50,777 nt of DNA, from assembly GCA_947304395.1 (NCBI GenBank), contig CAMZBA010000008.1, positions 1 to 50,777 of the forward strand, given 5' to 3'. Numbering within the stretch: the stretch's first letter is position 1; each line of letters begins with the position of its first letter. The notes under the pieces are model-generated. The model was given only the letters and a program-made list of their open reading frames with translations, was not told the DNA's origin and searched no databases. Origin of the DNA: an uncultured Candidatus Saccharibacteria bacterium (GTDB lineage: Bacteria; Patescibacteriota; Saccharimonadia; Saccharimonadales; Saccharimonadaceae). Below, one piece after another: positions 24,712-33,885 of the stretch. The translations under genes and the position numbers were made by a program.

Positions 24712-26820
24712 ATGCCAAATACTAATACTCAGCCAAAAGCGAGCGGTAGCATCATATCTCAAGTGGCGGAACGCATCCGTACGAGTGACAATGTGCTAGT
24801 TGCTCTCTCCAAGGATCCGAGCGTCGACGAACTGTCCGCCGCCCTTGGGCTTACGTTCATATTAGATAAAATCGGAAAGCATGCGACTGCAATCTTTTCG
24901 GGTTCCGTGCCGAATGCAATAGAGTTCCTTGAGCCAGAAAAAACTTTTGAGACAAATACTAATAGCTTACAAGATTTTATTATCGCTCTAGATAAAGAGA
25001 AGGCTGACCATTTACGATATAAGATTGATGGCGATTATGTAAAGGTATTTATTACTCCTTATAAGACCACGATTGACGAAAAAGACATGGAGTTTAGCCA
25101 TGGCGACTATAATGTTGACCTTGTTATAGCCTTAAATGTGGCAAGTTCTGACGATTTAGATTCGGCTTTGACTGAGTATGGCCGAATTATGCACGATGCC
25201 AGTTCTATTAATATCTCTGCAAATGTGCCCGGAAAATTTGGCGATATAGAATGGGGTGATCCAGCCGCATCGTCCGTATCTGAAATGATATATAGTCTTT
25301 CGCAAGAAATTAAAGAAAAAGACAAAGATATCATTGATAAATCCACCGCCACCGCATTATTGGCTGGTATTGTTGCTGCTACAAATCGTTTCTCAAACGA
25401 GCGCACGTCGCCAGATACGATGACGGCTGCCAGCAAGCTAATGATGGCCGGTGCCGACCAGCAACTGATTTCGTCAAGTATCCCTGTTGATATTCTAACT
25501 ACGGATGTCGTAGACGCGTCGGAGGATGCGAAGGAAGAGGCAGATTCATCTGATCGAACGAGCGAGGATGCTACGAAGGAAGAAGAGTCGACCGAGCCTG
25601 CTGATCCAACTAACTTCAGCATAAAGCACGGAGAGCCAGTAGATAAACCGACAGAAGTCGAGCGACCTGCGCCGACAGTCAAAGCTACGCCAAAAAATGA
25701 AGCCGCACCAAAGGTTAAAGCCGAATTACGAACTAAGGCGGAACCAAAAGAAGAGATTGAGAAAGAACAGGGACCTATCGAAGAACCAACCCCTGTAGCG
25801 GAAGAAGCCGCCAGAGAGCCGGCGAAGGTCGACTCTGAACCAGAATCAGAAGATAATAAATCTGTCGACATAGAACCGGCACCAATAGATTCTCAAATTC
25901 CCGATTTAGAGCCTGTGACCTCGCCAGCTAAACCATCGCCAGAGCCAATTCCGGAACCAATAGAAATGCCAATCCCAGCCCCAGCCCCACAACCAGAGCC
26001 TGAACCGGAACCAGTCGAACAATCCGTTGAGCCTCCAGTTACCCCAATAGCGCCAGCAGAGCCAGAACCACAAATCACGCTCGCCGCGGATACGCCAATA
26101 GTAACCCCAGAAGAGCAAGCTAAGGCTACTGCCGAGCTTGAGCAGTTAGTTTCGGAGCCAAAGATGTCTGGAGCTGTTGATGAATCTGTGATGGCAGAGC
26201 TTCAATCTGCTCACACTAAGAAAAATATAACACCACCAGGTGAAGTAATTGAACCACCGGAGACGCCTAAAGACTACGCCTCGTTGATGGAGACGGAACT
26301 GTCGAAGGAATCATTGCCGCCTGCGCCAATTTCTGCCACTCTCGATGAGGGCGAACCATTAGTTGCCCCAATACCAAATGGCGTACTATCGTCAGACGAG
26401 CCTACTAAACGAGATGAACCTGCAAACGACGAAGAATCGGCGATTAAAGAGCCGTCAGTTTCGGAGGAAACGGTGAATAATGAATATGTTGATCCTCTTC
26501 CGATGCCAAATGCAGATTCTATATTACCGCCACCGCCGGCCCCATTTGACCTAAATGCCGCCCCGCTAGATGCCGCCGATGCGCCGATGCCAAGCGCGCA
26601 AGAATATGCCAATCAAATTCAAAATGAATTAGGTGGCGGTACTGCTGACGAATCGGCGAATCTAGCTGCCCCGATTACTTCTATGCCGGCCGTAGACGAG
26701 CAGGCTGCCGGTAATCCTAGTGGTGCTGCACAAAACGATGTTGCCACCCGTAGTATTGGCGTAATGCCAGACCAGGTCTATCCTGCCGACCCAAGCGCCT
26801 TTAGAATTCCAGGCATGTAG
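24712..26820 (+). CDS. Large protein: degenerate DHH/NrnA-like head with Pro/Glu-rich tail
   Basis: 702 residues. Residues about 12-265 resemble the DHH/RecJ-NrnA phosphoesterase fold (SDNVLVALSKDPSVDELSAALGLTFIL, then DLVIALNVASSDDLDS, then a region like TATALLAGIVAATNRFSN). The catalytic signatures are lost: KDPSVDE stands where HxNPDGD is expected, and no DHH is seen. Residues about 270-700 are low-complexity, rich in Pro, Glu, Ala and Ser, with PEPEPEP-like runs and no membrane segment. A binding or scaffold role is more likely than catalysis, but the function is unknown. It is a single-gene unit with a clear terminator. YebC-family proteins or EF-P would be expected to help translate the proline runs. 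Confidence 0.6.
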   Translation: MPNTNTQPKASGSIISQVAERIRTSDNVLVALSKDPSVDELSAALGLTFILDKIGKHATAIFSGSVPNAIEFLEPEKTFETNTNSLQDFIIALDKEKADHLRYKIDGDYVKVFITPYKTTIDEKDMEFSHGDYNVDLVIALNVASSDDLDSALTEYGRIMHDASSINISANVPGKFGDIEWGDPAASSVSEMIYSLSQEIKEKDKDIIDKSTATALLAGIVAATNRFSNERTSPDTMTAASKLMMAGADQQLISSSIPVDILTTDVVDASEDAKEEADSSDRTSEDATKEEESTEPADPTNFSIKHGEPVDKPTEVERPAPTVKATPKNEAAPKVKAELRTKAEPKEEIEKEQGPIEEPTPVAEEAAREPAKVDSEPESEDNKSVDIEPAPIDSQIPDLEPVTSPAKPSPEPIPEPIEMPIPAPAPQPEPEPEPVEQSVEPPVTPIAPAEPEPQITLAADTPIVTPEEQAKATAELEQLVSEPKMSGAVDESVMAELQSAHTKKNITPPGEVIEPPETPKDYASLMETELSKESLPPAPISATLDEGEPLVAPIPNGVLSSDEPTKRDEPANDEESAIKEPSVSEETVNNEYVDPLPMPNADSILPPPPAPFDLNAAPLDAADAPMPSAQEYANQIQNELGGGTADESANLAAPITSMPAVDEQAAGNPSGAAQNDVATRSIGVMPDQVYPADPSAFRIPGM

Positions 26821-26835
26821 CAAGCTTGCCACTTC

Positions 26836-26865
26836 AAAAAAGAGACTACGCGCGTAGTCTCTTTT
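26836..26865. terminator. Bidirectional terminator after 24712-26820 and tRNA-Pro(CGG)
   Basis: AGAGACTACG/CGTAGTCTCT forms the stem, with A-runs and T-runs on either side. Confidence 0.9.
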
Positions 26866-26883
26866 TGCTATAAATACATTTCC

Positions 26884-26959
26884 TGGTCGGGGCGACCTGA
26901 CTCGAACAGGCGACCTCGCAGTCCCGAACCGCGCGCGCTACCAACTGCGCCACGCCCCG
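26884..26959 (-). tRNA. tRNA-Pro (CGG)
   Basis: A 76-nt tRNA on the minus strand: acceptor CGGGGCG/CGCCCCG, discriminator A, encoded CCA, and anticodon loop TTCGGGA (CGG). A TATAAT box about 12 nt upstream lies inside the 3' end of the glycosyltransferase gene, whose stop is only 3 bp away. Confidence 0.95.
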
Positions 26960-26962
26960 ACT

Positions 26963-28531
26963 CTAGTCGTTATTATAAACCTCATCTCTGGTAATTTTCA
27001 AGATTTGGTATTCATCGCTATAATCATTAAACTTCATCGACGAGACCTCTGCCACTCGCCAACCATCACGCGGAAAGACCAAGTATGGCTCCTCGGAGCC
27101 TTCTTCAGGAGCGGTACCCACATACCAAAAAGATTCATGCTCTTCTAGCCATTTATCTAAATTGTCAATTCGCCCAAAATAACTTTGCTTCAGCGGCTCC
27201 ATTGAACCGTAGCGATAATCCGTCTGCTCATTAATGAAAAGAATTGGGTTTTCTTCGGAAGTATAGGCGGACAAATCATAGTATAGCCAAGCAGAGTTTA
27301 CTATTGTAGGTAATCCTTCGCCGTTATCCAGGTCGATTATTGCATTGTAAAGATCTTTGCTGGCGGACTTTGTATTCGTATATATATTATAGTTTCCTTT
27401 TGCATATACGGTTGCAATTCCAACGATCGAGCTAGAGACTAAAATTGCCATAAATGAAAAACCGATTAATGTTGAATTTTGCAATAAATGCAACTTCTTT
27501 CGCTTTTTCATCGATAGCTCATTTATCAACATGACTAATCCGACTCCAGCAATCAGCGGAATCGCTAACATTGCGTACATTATGTATCGCGGAATGAAAA
27601 CCGGGTTGAGCGGAGGTAGAGATAGCAGCACCAGCAATACTAATGGCACGAGCGCTAAAGATAACAGCATATTAAACGTCTTACGATGGTGTACTGCTAA
27701 AAATAGAACAACAATCACGGTGGCTGTAGCGAGCACGAGTAGCCAGTTCTGAATTTCTTCGGCCTTCATGTAGAACAGGCCTTCCGCAAAATAATTTGCC
27801 ATCACTGACACGCTCACTGGCCCAATCCAAAATCCGTTCGATTCGACATTTCCAACCTGCGCAACTAGGCTAGGTGTCCATGGTAAAAATAGCACGACCG
27901 CTAGTAAGTATGGTGCCCATATTTTATGCCTAAAGAAGCCTTTTACTCCATATGTAATGAGTAAATAGACTAGATGTGCACACCAAGCAAAAGCCGCAAA
28001 ATAGTGCGTCCACATACCTGCCGCAACCAAAACTGCATAAATAATCCACCAAATCTTTTTGCCGTTATCGATGGCAAGTTGTAAGAAGTATGTTGCTGCG
28101 AACACTATTGCTAGAACCATAGTATACATCCGCATTTCTTGTCCATATCGGACGAAGACTGGTGAGATGCTTAATAAGAAGCTAGCCACTATCGCCGCTT
28201 TGAGACCATACTTATATTTTAGCCACAAGAAAGCGAATAGAATTGCTACTGCACCAAAGACTGTCGACATCATGCGCATAGCAAAATCAATATGACCAAA
28301 CGCATGCGCCCAAATCTTTAGCAGAAAATAATATAGTGGCGGATGAACATCTGCTGCCGTAAGGTTCCAAATCTTCCCAAAATCAAAACGTGTTAAATAT
28401 GAGCTGAATGATTCATCGAACCAAATAGACTGGCGCAGGTTAAATATGCATAATGCCATATACAATACGCCCAAAAAGGCCGGCGTCAAAATCAGAAAGA
28501 CGCGTTTGCGTTTTATAAGGAATTCTTTCAT
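26963..28531 (-). CDS. GT39-like (PMT/ArnT-type) membrane glycosyltransferase
   Basis: 522 residues with about 11-12 transmembrane helices. The first extracytoplasmic loop has WFDESFSSYL with the conserved acidic pair (Asp-Glu), followed by DVHPPLYYFLLKIW; both are characteristic of the polyprenyl-phosphate-sugar-using GT-C family. The C-terminal roughly 100 residues form a soluble extracytoplasmic domain. It probably transfers a sugar from a lipid carrier to a surface protein or glycan; acceptor unknown. It is flanked on both sides by tRNA-Pro genes. The extended -10 TGATAAAAT lies 6 nt before the ATG. Confidence 0.85.
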   Translation of the reverse strand: MKEFLIKRKRVFLILTPAFLGVLYMALCIFNLRQSIWFDESFSSYLTRFDFGKIWNLTAADVHPPLYYFLLKIWAHAFGHIDFAMRMMSTVFGAVAILFAFLWLKYKYGLKAAIVASFLLSISPVFVRYGQEMRMYTMVLAIVFAATYFLQLAIDNGKKIWWIIYAVLVAAGMWTHYFAAFAWCAHLVYLLITYGVKGFFRHKIWAPYLLAVVLFLPWTPSLVAQVGNVESNGFWIGPVSVSVMANYFAEGLFYMKAEEIQNWLLVLATATVIVVLFLAVHHRKTFNMLLSLALVPLVLLVLLSLPPLNPVFIPRYIMYAMLAIPLIAGVGLVMLINELSMKKRKKLHLLQNSTLIGFSFMAILVSSSIVGIATVYAKGNYNIYTNTKSASKDLYNAIIDLDNGEGLPTIVNSAWLYYDLSAYTSEENPILFINEQTDYRYGSMEPLKQSYFGRIDNLDKWLEEHESFWYVGTAPEEGSEEPYLVFPRDGWRVAEVSSMKFNDYSDEYQILKITRDEVYNND

Positions 28532-28537
28532 GTTTCA

Positions 28538-28561
28538 ATTTTATCACAATTATGATATAAT
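28538..28561. promoter_or_regulatory. Divergent extended -10 boxes of the GT39-like gene (-) and tRNA-Pro (+)
   Basis: Minus strand TGATAAAAT at 28538-28546 serves the glycosyltransferase. Plus strand TGATATAAT at 28553-28561 serves tRNA-Pro. Only 40 bp separate the ATG from the tRNA. Confidence 0.6.
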
Positions 28562-28571
28562 TGCTCTTGAC

Positions 28572-28647
28572 CGGGGTTTGGCGCAGTTGGTAGCGCGCGC
28601 GCTTTGGGAGCGCGAGGTCAGCAGTTCGAGCCTGCTAACCCCGACCA
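28572..28647 (+). tRNA. tRNA-Pro (UGG)
   Basis: A 76-nt tRNA: acceptor CGGGGTT/AACCCCG, anticodon loop TTTGGGA (UGG), T-arm GTTCGAGCC and encoded CCA. The -10 box ends 10 nt before it. A terminator (AAGCC-GCA-GGCTT-like hairpin plus T7) follows at about 28654-28674. Confidence 0.95.
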
Positions 28648-28653
28648 CAAGTA

Positions 28654-28674
28654 AGAAGCCGCAAGGCTTTTTTT
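28654..28674 (+). terminator. Terminator of tRNA-Pro(UGG)
   Basis: A GAAGCCGCAAGGCTTTTTTT hairpin with a T-run directly follows the tRNA. Confidence 0.75.
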
Positions 28675-28718
28675 GATTCGTGTTTTATTTCCCAAGTATG
28701 TTGAAAGGGCGTGTTCTT

Positions 28719-28758
28719 TGCTATAATTAATAGATGATAAGTGCGAGTGTGGTCGCAC
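28719..28758 (+). promoter_or_regulatory. ftsH promoter and leader hairpin
   Basis: The extended -10 TGCTATAAT is at 28719-28727. Soon after the expected start, GTGCGA-GTGTGG-TCGCAC (28741-28758) forms a perfect 6-bp hairpin in the leader, 10 nt ahead of the Shine-Dalgarno site TAGGAG. Confidence 0.5.
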
Positions 28759-28776
28759 GTTAATTTAGGAGTTTTA

Positions 28777-30675
28777 ATGTCGGAATACAAAAAGAGCGTA
28801 CAGGGAAAACGCCCTCAGAAAAAACCAAACAAATTTCTCAATACTATTCGCCTATTCATGTTTTGGATGATCATAATCGCCATCGGCATGGCCGTAGTCA
28901 ATAGTTTAAATCCGAACGCGACTCTCAAAACCGAAGAGCGCACCCTGACGGAAATTCTCAGTTACGCCAAAGATGATAAACTTGAAAAGATTGAAGTGAA
29001 GGGGAATGAGCTCAATGTCACGACTAAAGACGGCTCTGACCTCCCTAAGAATCTCACGTCTCGCAAAGACGGCTCCGGCACTCTCCAAGAGCAAGGTTTT
29101 GCAGAGGTTATAGAAGAGGGCAAAGTTGCGGTCGACATCAAAGAAAACGTCGACGCTCTCGGCATGGTACTCGATATTGCGCTTATTGTGCTACCAATAA
29201 TTATTATTGTCGGTTTTCTCATTTACATGATGCGCCAAGCGCAGAACATGAATAATCAATCTATGGGCTTCGGTAAAGCTAAGGCGCGCCTGTACGGTAA
29301 TGAAAAAAAGAAAGTAACCTTCGATGATGTAGCGGGCAATGAGGCGGCTAAACAAGATTTATCTGAAATTGTCGACTTTCTTAAAAATCCTAAAAAGTAT
29401 GAGCGCCTTGGCGCTAAAATTCCGCGCGGTGTACTTCTTGCTGGCGAGCCCGGTACGGGCAAAACCCTCATGGCGCGCGCCGTTGCGGGCGAAGCAGGCG
29501 TTCCATTCTTCTCGATTTCTGGCTCTGAATTTGCGGAAATGTTTGTCGGCGTTGGCGCTTCTCGTGTACGAGACTTATTTGGCAAAGCTAAAAAGAATTC
29601 CCCTAGTATCATTTTCATCGATGAGATTGACGCGGTAGCTCACAAGCGCGATGCTCGCGGTGGTGCAGGGCGCGAAGATGAGCAGACGCTCAATCAAATC
29701 CTAGTCGAAATGGATGGCTTCGATAATGACACGGGCGTAATAGTAATTGCCGCCACCAACCGAGTCGATATGTTAGACAAAGCACTCCTGCGTCCAGGTC
29801 GCTTTGATCGGCACGTGAACGTTACTTTACCAGAGCGTAAAGACCGCGTAGAGATTCTTAGAGTTCATTTCAAAAATAAGCCAGTTGCGGAAGATGTGAA
29901 TATTGACGCTCTAGCCGCTAAGACGGCTGGGAGTTCTGGCGCAGACTTAGCGAACATTGCTAATGAGGCTGCAATCACGGCCGCCCGCTTAAATCATAAA
30001 GAAATCACCAATGCCGACATAACCGAAGCCTTTGAGCGTGTAGCTATCGGACCGGAGCGAAAGTCGAAAGTCATGAATGACCAAGAGCGTCGCATTACGG
30101 CTTATCATGAGGCTGGTCATGCTATTGTTGGCCACGTATTGCCAGATTCCGATCCTGTCCATAAAGTTACGATTATTCCGCGCGGCCGTACTGGTGGCGT
30201 AACCTGGTTCCTTCCTCCTGAAGACCGTAGTTACAAGAACATTTACGAGCTCAAGGACGTACTTGCGCGCGCTATGGGCGGACGTGTAGCGGAACGCATG
30301 ATTCTTGGCAAAGACGGCATCACTACTGGCGCGAGTTCAGACTTGCAACATGTCGCCGAGTTGTCTCGCGAGATGGTCTCGCAAGAGGGCATGGGCTCTA
30401 GATTACGTGACCAAGTATTTAATACTGAGGAAGTCAACTTCTTTGGCGATCGCGCAAAGAACTACTCTGAAAAAACGTCTGAAATAATCGATGCTGAAAT
30501 AGAGGCCCTCAATAAAGAAGCTGGCCAACGTGCAGAGGCTGTTTTGAAAGCGAATAAGAAGTATCTCGATGAACTTGCAACTGCACTTCTTGAAAAAGAA
30601 ACACTTGAAGAGGGGGAAGTTTCTGAAATTCTGAAAGGCACAACGATGCCAGAAAGTGCAAAATTGCACGATTGA
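28777..30675 (+). CDS. ftsH: ATP-dependent zinc metalloprotease FtsH
   Basis: A membrane-bound AAA+ protease for quality control of membrane and soluble proteins. 632 residues: a transmembrane helix at about 24-45, a periplasmic-type domain, a second helix near 135-155, an AAA module with Walker A GEPGTGKT at 226-233, [10 protein letters not shown] (Walker B), RPGRFDRHV (second region of homology), and the M41 protease domain with zinc motif HEAGH at 444-448. The ATG at 28777 follows TAGGAG; an upstream in-frame GTG at 28741 lies within the leader hairpin. It is followed by murJ 7 bp downstream. Confidence 0.97.
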   Translation: MSEYKKSVQGKRPQKKPNKFLNTIRLFMFWMIIIAIGMAVVNSLNPNATLKTEERTLTEILSYAKDDKLEKIEVKGNELNVTTKDGSDLPKNLTSRKDGSGTLQEQGFAEVIEEGKVAVDIKENVDALGMVLDIALIVLPIIIIVGFLIYMMRQAQNMNNQSMGFGKAKARLYGNEKKKVTFDDVAGNEAAKQDLSEIVDFLKNPKKYERLGAKIPRGVLLAGEPGTGKTLMARAVAGEAGVPFFSISGSEFAEMFVGVGASRVRDLFGKAKKNSPSIIFIDEIDAVAHKRDARGGAGREDEQTLNQILVEMDGFDNDTGVIVIAATNRVDMLDKALLRPGRFDRHVNVTLPERKDRVEILRVHFKNKPVAEDVNIDALAAKTAGSSGADLANIANEAAITAARLNHKEITNADITEAFERVAIGPERKSKVMNDQERRITAYHEAGHAIVGHVLPDSDPVHKVTIIPRGRTGGVTWFLPPEDRSYKNIYELKDVLARAMGGRVAERMILGKDGITTGASSDLQHVAELSREMVSQEGMGSRLRDQVFNTEEVNFFGDRAKNYSEKTSEIIDAEIEALNKEAGQRAEAVLKANKKYLDELATALLEKETLEEGEVSEILKGTTMPESAKLHD

Positions 30676-30682
30676 AAAAAGT

Positions 30683-32323
30683 ATGAAAGAGCGCAAAAAC
30701 CATTTTCGATCGGTCGTGTCTTTAGTAAATACTAAGCTATCGGTAAAAACCGCCGCTATTGTTATAGCCAGTTCTACACTTATCTCGGCGTTGCTCGGCA
30801 TATTTCGTGATCGCTGGCTAAATTCTATGTATTACGACACTTATCCGGCAGGTCTCGATGCCTACACTGCGGCCTTTACGGTTCCTGATTTTCTATTCTT
30901 CATTATTACGTCCGGCGCGCTTGCGGTAACTTTTATCCCTGTCTTCAACCAGCGCTTGGTAGCGGGGAATAAAAAATCCGCATGGGAGCTTAGTGGCAGT
31001 ATTTTAAATTTTTTGGCAATTCTTTGTTTAGTGGCATCGATCTTTATTATGATCTTTGCGGATCCATTAGTACGTTACATAGTTGCGCCAGGCTTAAATG
31101 AGTCCGCAATGGCGTTGGCCATTAACATGATGCGAGTTATTGCGATTAATCCGTTTCTCTTCGCGATTGCTACGGTGTTATCGAGTATGCAACAGGCTGT
31201 TGGGCGTTTTGTATTCTATGCTATTGCGCCAGCACTTTATAATGTCGGAATTATAATCGGCATTCTGGTATTCACGAATGGAATTAATATTTTTGGCATT
31301 CAACTATTCGAAGGCGGCATCATGGGAGTAGCTCTCGGCGTAGTACTGGGCGCTATCTTGCAGTTAGTCACAAGCGTCATTGGTTTAGTTGGTCTTGGAT
31401 TTGAATATGAATTCAAAATTCATTGGAAAAACCAAGGTTTTTGTTCTATTCTTAAAGTTTTGCCGCTTCGTTCGGTTGACCAGGGAATAGACTACGTCAC
31501 TAGTATTATGAATACTAATCTCGCATCGCGCATGGGCGAGCAGTCTATTCGTGCATTTCAGCAGGCCTCGTCGTTGCACTCTATGCCGATCAACTTAATT
31601 GGTGTCGCAATTTCTACGGCGTTCTTCCCGAAACTTAGCGAAGAGGCTGGCCTAAAACAAGAAGAACAATATCGAGACACGCTCCGTTCTGCGTATCGAA
31701 CAATCATTTGGATATCGTTGCCAGTCGCCATTGTGGCCTTCTTTATACGTGGGTACGTCGTGAACTTCATAAAGAATGGTGGTGATCCAAAAATTGCTAG
31801 CGTTCTTGCGGCCTTTGTCATCTCGATCTTTTGTCAATCGTTATACCATATCGTAGCGCGCGGATATTATGCTCGCCAGAATACGCGTACGCCGTTGATT
31901 ATCTCGATCTTAGCTTTTATTGTGCAGGTTATTTTTGCGGTTAGTTTAAGCGTACTAAATTTTGGTCCAGAAGGTCTTGCGTATGCAGCCTCCGTTAGCG
32001 CGATATTTGAAGTTGGCGTACTGGCAATTTGCCAAAATCGTGATATGGGGCGCAAGCTATTTGATGTAGATTTTTGGGTTGTAGTTGGTAAGATCATATT
32101 AGCCTCCACCTTTACTGGCCTAATCGCTTACCTTATGACTAAATTATTGCCACTTCGCGCCGTAGATAATTCCTTCCTTGCAACCTTCCCGAAGTTTCTT
32201 GCCATAACCGCGGTTACTGGAATCTTCTATTTGGCAATTTGTTCAGCCTTGCGTATTGAAGAAGTAAAGCCAGTTATACAAAAAATCAACGACGCACTCT
32301 TCAAAAATATTAAGCGCCAATAA
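30683..32323 (+). CDS. murJ: Lipid II flippase MurJ
   Basis: Moves the peptidoglycan precursor lipid II across the membrane. 546 residues with about 14 transmembrane helices of the MVF/MATE-like MOP fold. Family features are SALLGIFRDRW near the N-terminus, DAYTAAFTVPDF, and the central MPINLIGVAISTAFFPKLSE motif. It is co-transcribed with ftsH. An earlier ATG (30656) overlaps ftsH; 30683 is preferred, although only a weak GAAAAAAG precedes it. It ends at a strong terminator. Confidence 0.93.
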   Translation: MKERKNHFRSVVSLVNTKLSVKTAAIVIASSTLISALLGIFRDRWLNSMYYDTYPAGLDAYTAAFTVPDFLFFIITSGALAVTFIPVFNQRLVAGNKKSAWELSGSILNFLAILCLVASIFIMIFADPLVRYIVAPGLNESAMALAINMMRVIAINPFLFAIATVLSSMQQAVGRFVFYAIAPALYNVGIIIGILVFTNGINIFGIQLFEGGIMGVALGVVLGAILQLVTSVIGLVGLGFEYEFKIHWKNQGFCSILKVLPLRSVDQGIDYVTSIMNTNLASRMGEQSIRAFQQASSLHSMPINLIGVAISTAFFPKLSEEAGLKQEEQYRDTLRSAYRTIIWISLPVAIVAFFIRGYVVNFIKNGGDPKIASVLAAFVISIFCQSLYHIVARGYYARQNTRTPLIISILAFIVQVIFAVSLSVLNFGPEGLAYAASVSAIFEVGVLAICQNRDMGRKLFDVDFWVVVGKIILASTFTGLIAYLMTKLLPLRAVDNSFLATFPKFLAITAVTGIFYLAICSALRIEEVKPVIQKINDALFKNIKRQ

Positions 32324-32351
32324 AAATACCCCACGAGTGTGGGGTATTTTT
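32322..32351. terminator. Bidirectional terminator between murJ and ytxH
   Basis: AAAAATACCCCAC/GTGGGGTATTTTT is a 13-bp stem with a GAGT loop, working on both strands. Confidence 0.92.
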
Positions 32352-32354
32352 TAA

Positions 32355-32723
32355 TTATTCGGACTTCTTTGCGGGGCTCTTTTTAATTATTTTCTTTTTA
32401 GCCTTTGGGGATTCTTCCTCGACTTCATCCTCGTCGGACTCTGCTATAACTTCTTCTTCGTCCAACTCCTCGTCTTCGCCATCGACTTCGTCCTCGACTT
32501 CATCCTCGTCGGGCTCGCTTGGCTTCTTAAACTTTTCAATAAGTTTACTTCCAGCCTCCTTGCCTTCTTTTACAGCCTTGTCGCCAAGTTCTTTAATGTC
32601 TTTACGGGTTTCTTCGCCGCTCTTTGGCGCCATTACAATACCAGCCACTGCTCCTGCAATTGCTCCGAGCGCAGCTCCGATAAAGAACTTGCCACTCCCG
32701 CACTTCTTATTTTCGTTGCTCAT
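32355..32723 (-). CDS. YtxH-domain protein
   Basis: 122 residues: a glycine/alanine-rich hydrophobic segment (GAALGAIAGAVAGIVMAPKSGEETRKDIKE) that is the YtxH signature, an amphipathic helix, then a very acidic Glu/Asp stretch and a Lys-rich end. YtxH proteins are small stress-associated membrane proteins without known biochemistry. It is the last gene of the gat-galU operon and overlaps the preceding gene by 17 bp. Confidence 0.8.
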   Translation of the reverse strand: MSNENKKCGSGKFFIGAALGAIAGAVAGIVMAPKSGEETRKDIKELGDKAVKEGKEAGSKLIEKFKKPSEPDEDEVEDEVDGEDEELDEEEVIAESDEDEVEEESPKAKKKIIKKSPAKKSE

Positions 32724-33018
32724 CTTCTTTTTCCTCCTCGTTATTTACGATTTTCGCTTTCTTCGCCTTCTTCTTCCTAGCGCTCTCGCCAGTATAGTTA
32801 TCAACGAAGTATCTAACTAAACCGCCCACGGTCGTCATATCGCGTACATTGCCGGCAATATCATCGGCCTTTTCGGCAATACCTTGACCTTGTATCATTA
32901 TCTTTTTCGCCTCTTTTGTGACGCCTATCAGTTTTATTAATAAGATAATGAATAACAATAAGAATAGAAAGAGCATCCCTGAAAGAATAAATACTAGTAT
33001 CCAAGCGGGAGTTTCCAT
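32707..33018 (-). CDS. Small single-pass membrane protein, DUF948-like
   Basis: 103 residues with one strong N-terminal helix (about 6-32) and then a helical, charged cytoplasmic part with EKADDIAGNVRDMTTVGGLVRYFVDNY. In other bacteria DUF948 proteins precede YtxH proteins, and that pairing is reproduced here. GGAGAT inside the end of galU serves as its ribosome site. Confidence 0.7.
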   Translation of the reverse strand: METPAWILVFILSGMLFLFLLLFIILLIKLIGVTKEAKKIMIQGQGIAEKADDIAGNVRDMTTVGGLVRYFVDNYTGESARKKKAKKAKIVNNEEEKEDEQRK

Positions 33019-33021
33019 ATT

Positions 33022-33864
33022 TTATATCTCCATTTTATTAAATTCTTCGTAAGCTTTGTAATAGTTCTTTGGATCTCCAGTTGTGAGCCATTTGCCCTTG
33101 CTCTTTACGACTAGTACATCGCCGGATTTGGCGAGTTTAGTAATAGCATCGACAGTCCAAAGTTCGTCGTCTAGCCCAGTGTTCTTTGGTACTAAATGCG
33201 CGAAAACTTCAGGAGTTAGTAAATAGCGACCATATGAAGTTAGGTTTGATGGCGAGAGGTCTGGTGTAGCTGGCTTTTCGACAATGTGGCTGAGAGTCTG
33301 CTTTTTCTTGTTCTTCATAGCAATCATGCCGTATTTGCACCAAACTTCCTCTGGCATTTCCTGAGCTGCAATAATTGCTTTTGCTTCCGGATTCTTTTTA
33401 TACGCTTCAACTAGTGTTTCTACATCGCCCTTGCCAAAGATTAAATCATCGCTATAGAGTGCCAAGAAGGCTTCATCGTCGTTCAGGTATGGTTTTGCGG
33501 AGGCAATTGGTGATCCGTTGCCGTAAGGGAAACTTGGATCCTGTTCGATAACTGTGATATTCGCAATAGAAAGCACTTCGCGCACAGACTCGAAACGGTC
33601 AAGCTTGTTCTGCGATTCTAGTTGCTTATAAATCTTTTCGCAAGGGTTTGTGAAGTAATCTTCGTAAATCGGTTTGCCCTCATGCGTTGCCACAATGATA
33701 ATATCTTTAATTCCGCCCGCAACACACTCTTCAACGACATATTGCATGATAGGCTTTGGGCCAAGTGGAATCATTGCTTTTGGAATAGTCTTAGTAATTG
33801 GTAAAAAGCGGCTCGCAAAACCCGCATCGGTAATTACTGCTTTGGTTGGTGTTTTATATGCCAT
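33022..33864 (-). CDS. galU: UTP--glucose-1-phosphate uridylyltransferase
   Basis: Makes UDP-glucose for surface glycans and glycolipids. 280 residues. The nucleotide-binding start DAGFASRFLPITKTIPKAMIPLG matches the family with Ala-Ser where Leu-Gly-Thr is usual; EECVAGGIKDIIIV, FLALYSDDLIFG and GRYLLTPEVF follow. A strong Shine-Dalgarno site (AAAGGAG) precedes the ATG. It lies fifth in the gatC-gatA-orf-gatB operon. Confidence 0.95.
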   Translation of the reverse strand: MAYKTPTKAVITDAGFASRFLPITKTIPKAMIPLGPKPIMQYVVEECVAGGIKDIIIVATHEGKPIYEDYFTNPCEKIYKQLESQNKLDRFESVREVLSIANITVIEQDPSFPYGNGSPIASAKPYLNDDEAFLALYSDDLIFGKGDVETLVEAYKKNPEAKAIIAAQEMPEEVWCKYGMIAMKNKKKQTLSHIVEKPATPDLSPSNLTSYGRYLLTPEVFAHLVPKNTGLDDELWTVDAITKLAKSGDVLVVKSKGKWLTTGDPKNYYKAYEEFNKMEI

Positions 33865-33885
33865 TTTAGTTACTCCTTTCTGGTT

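Noticed and set aside
25107-25871. Long minus-strand open frame of 254 codons opposite the DHH-like gene
   Set aside because: Ser/Ala-rich shadow of the plus-strand Glu/Ala-rich sequence; no promoter or homology.
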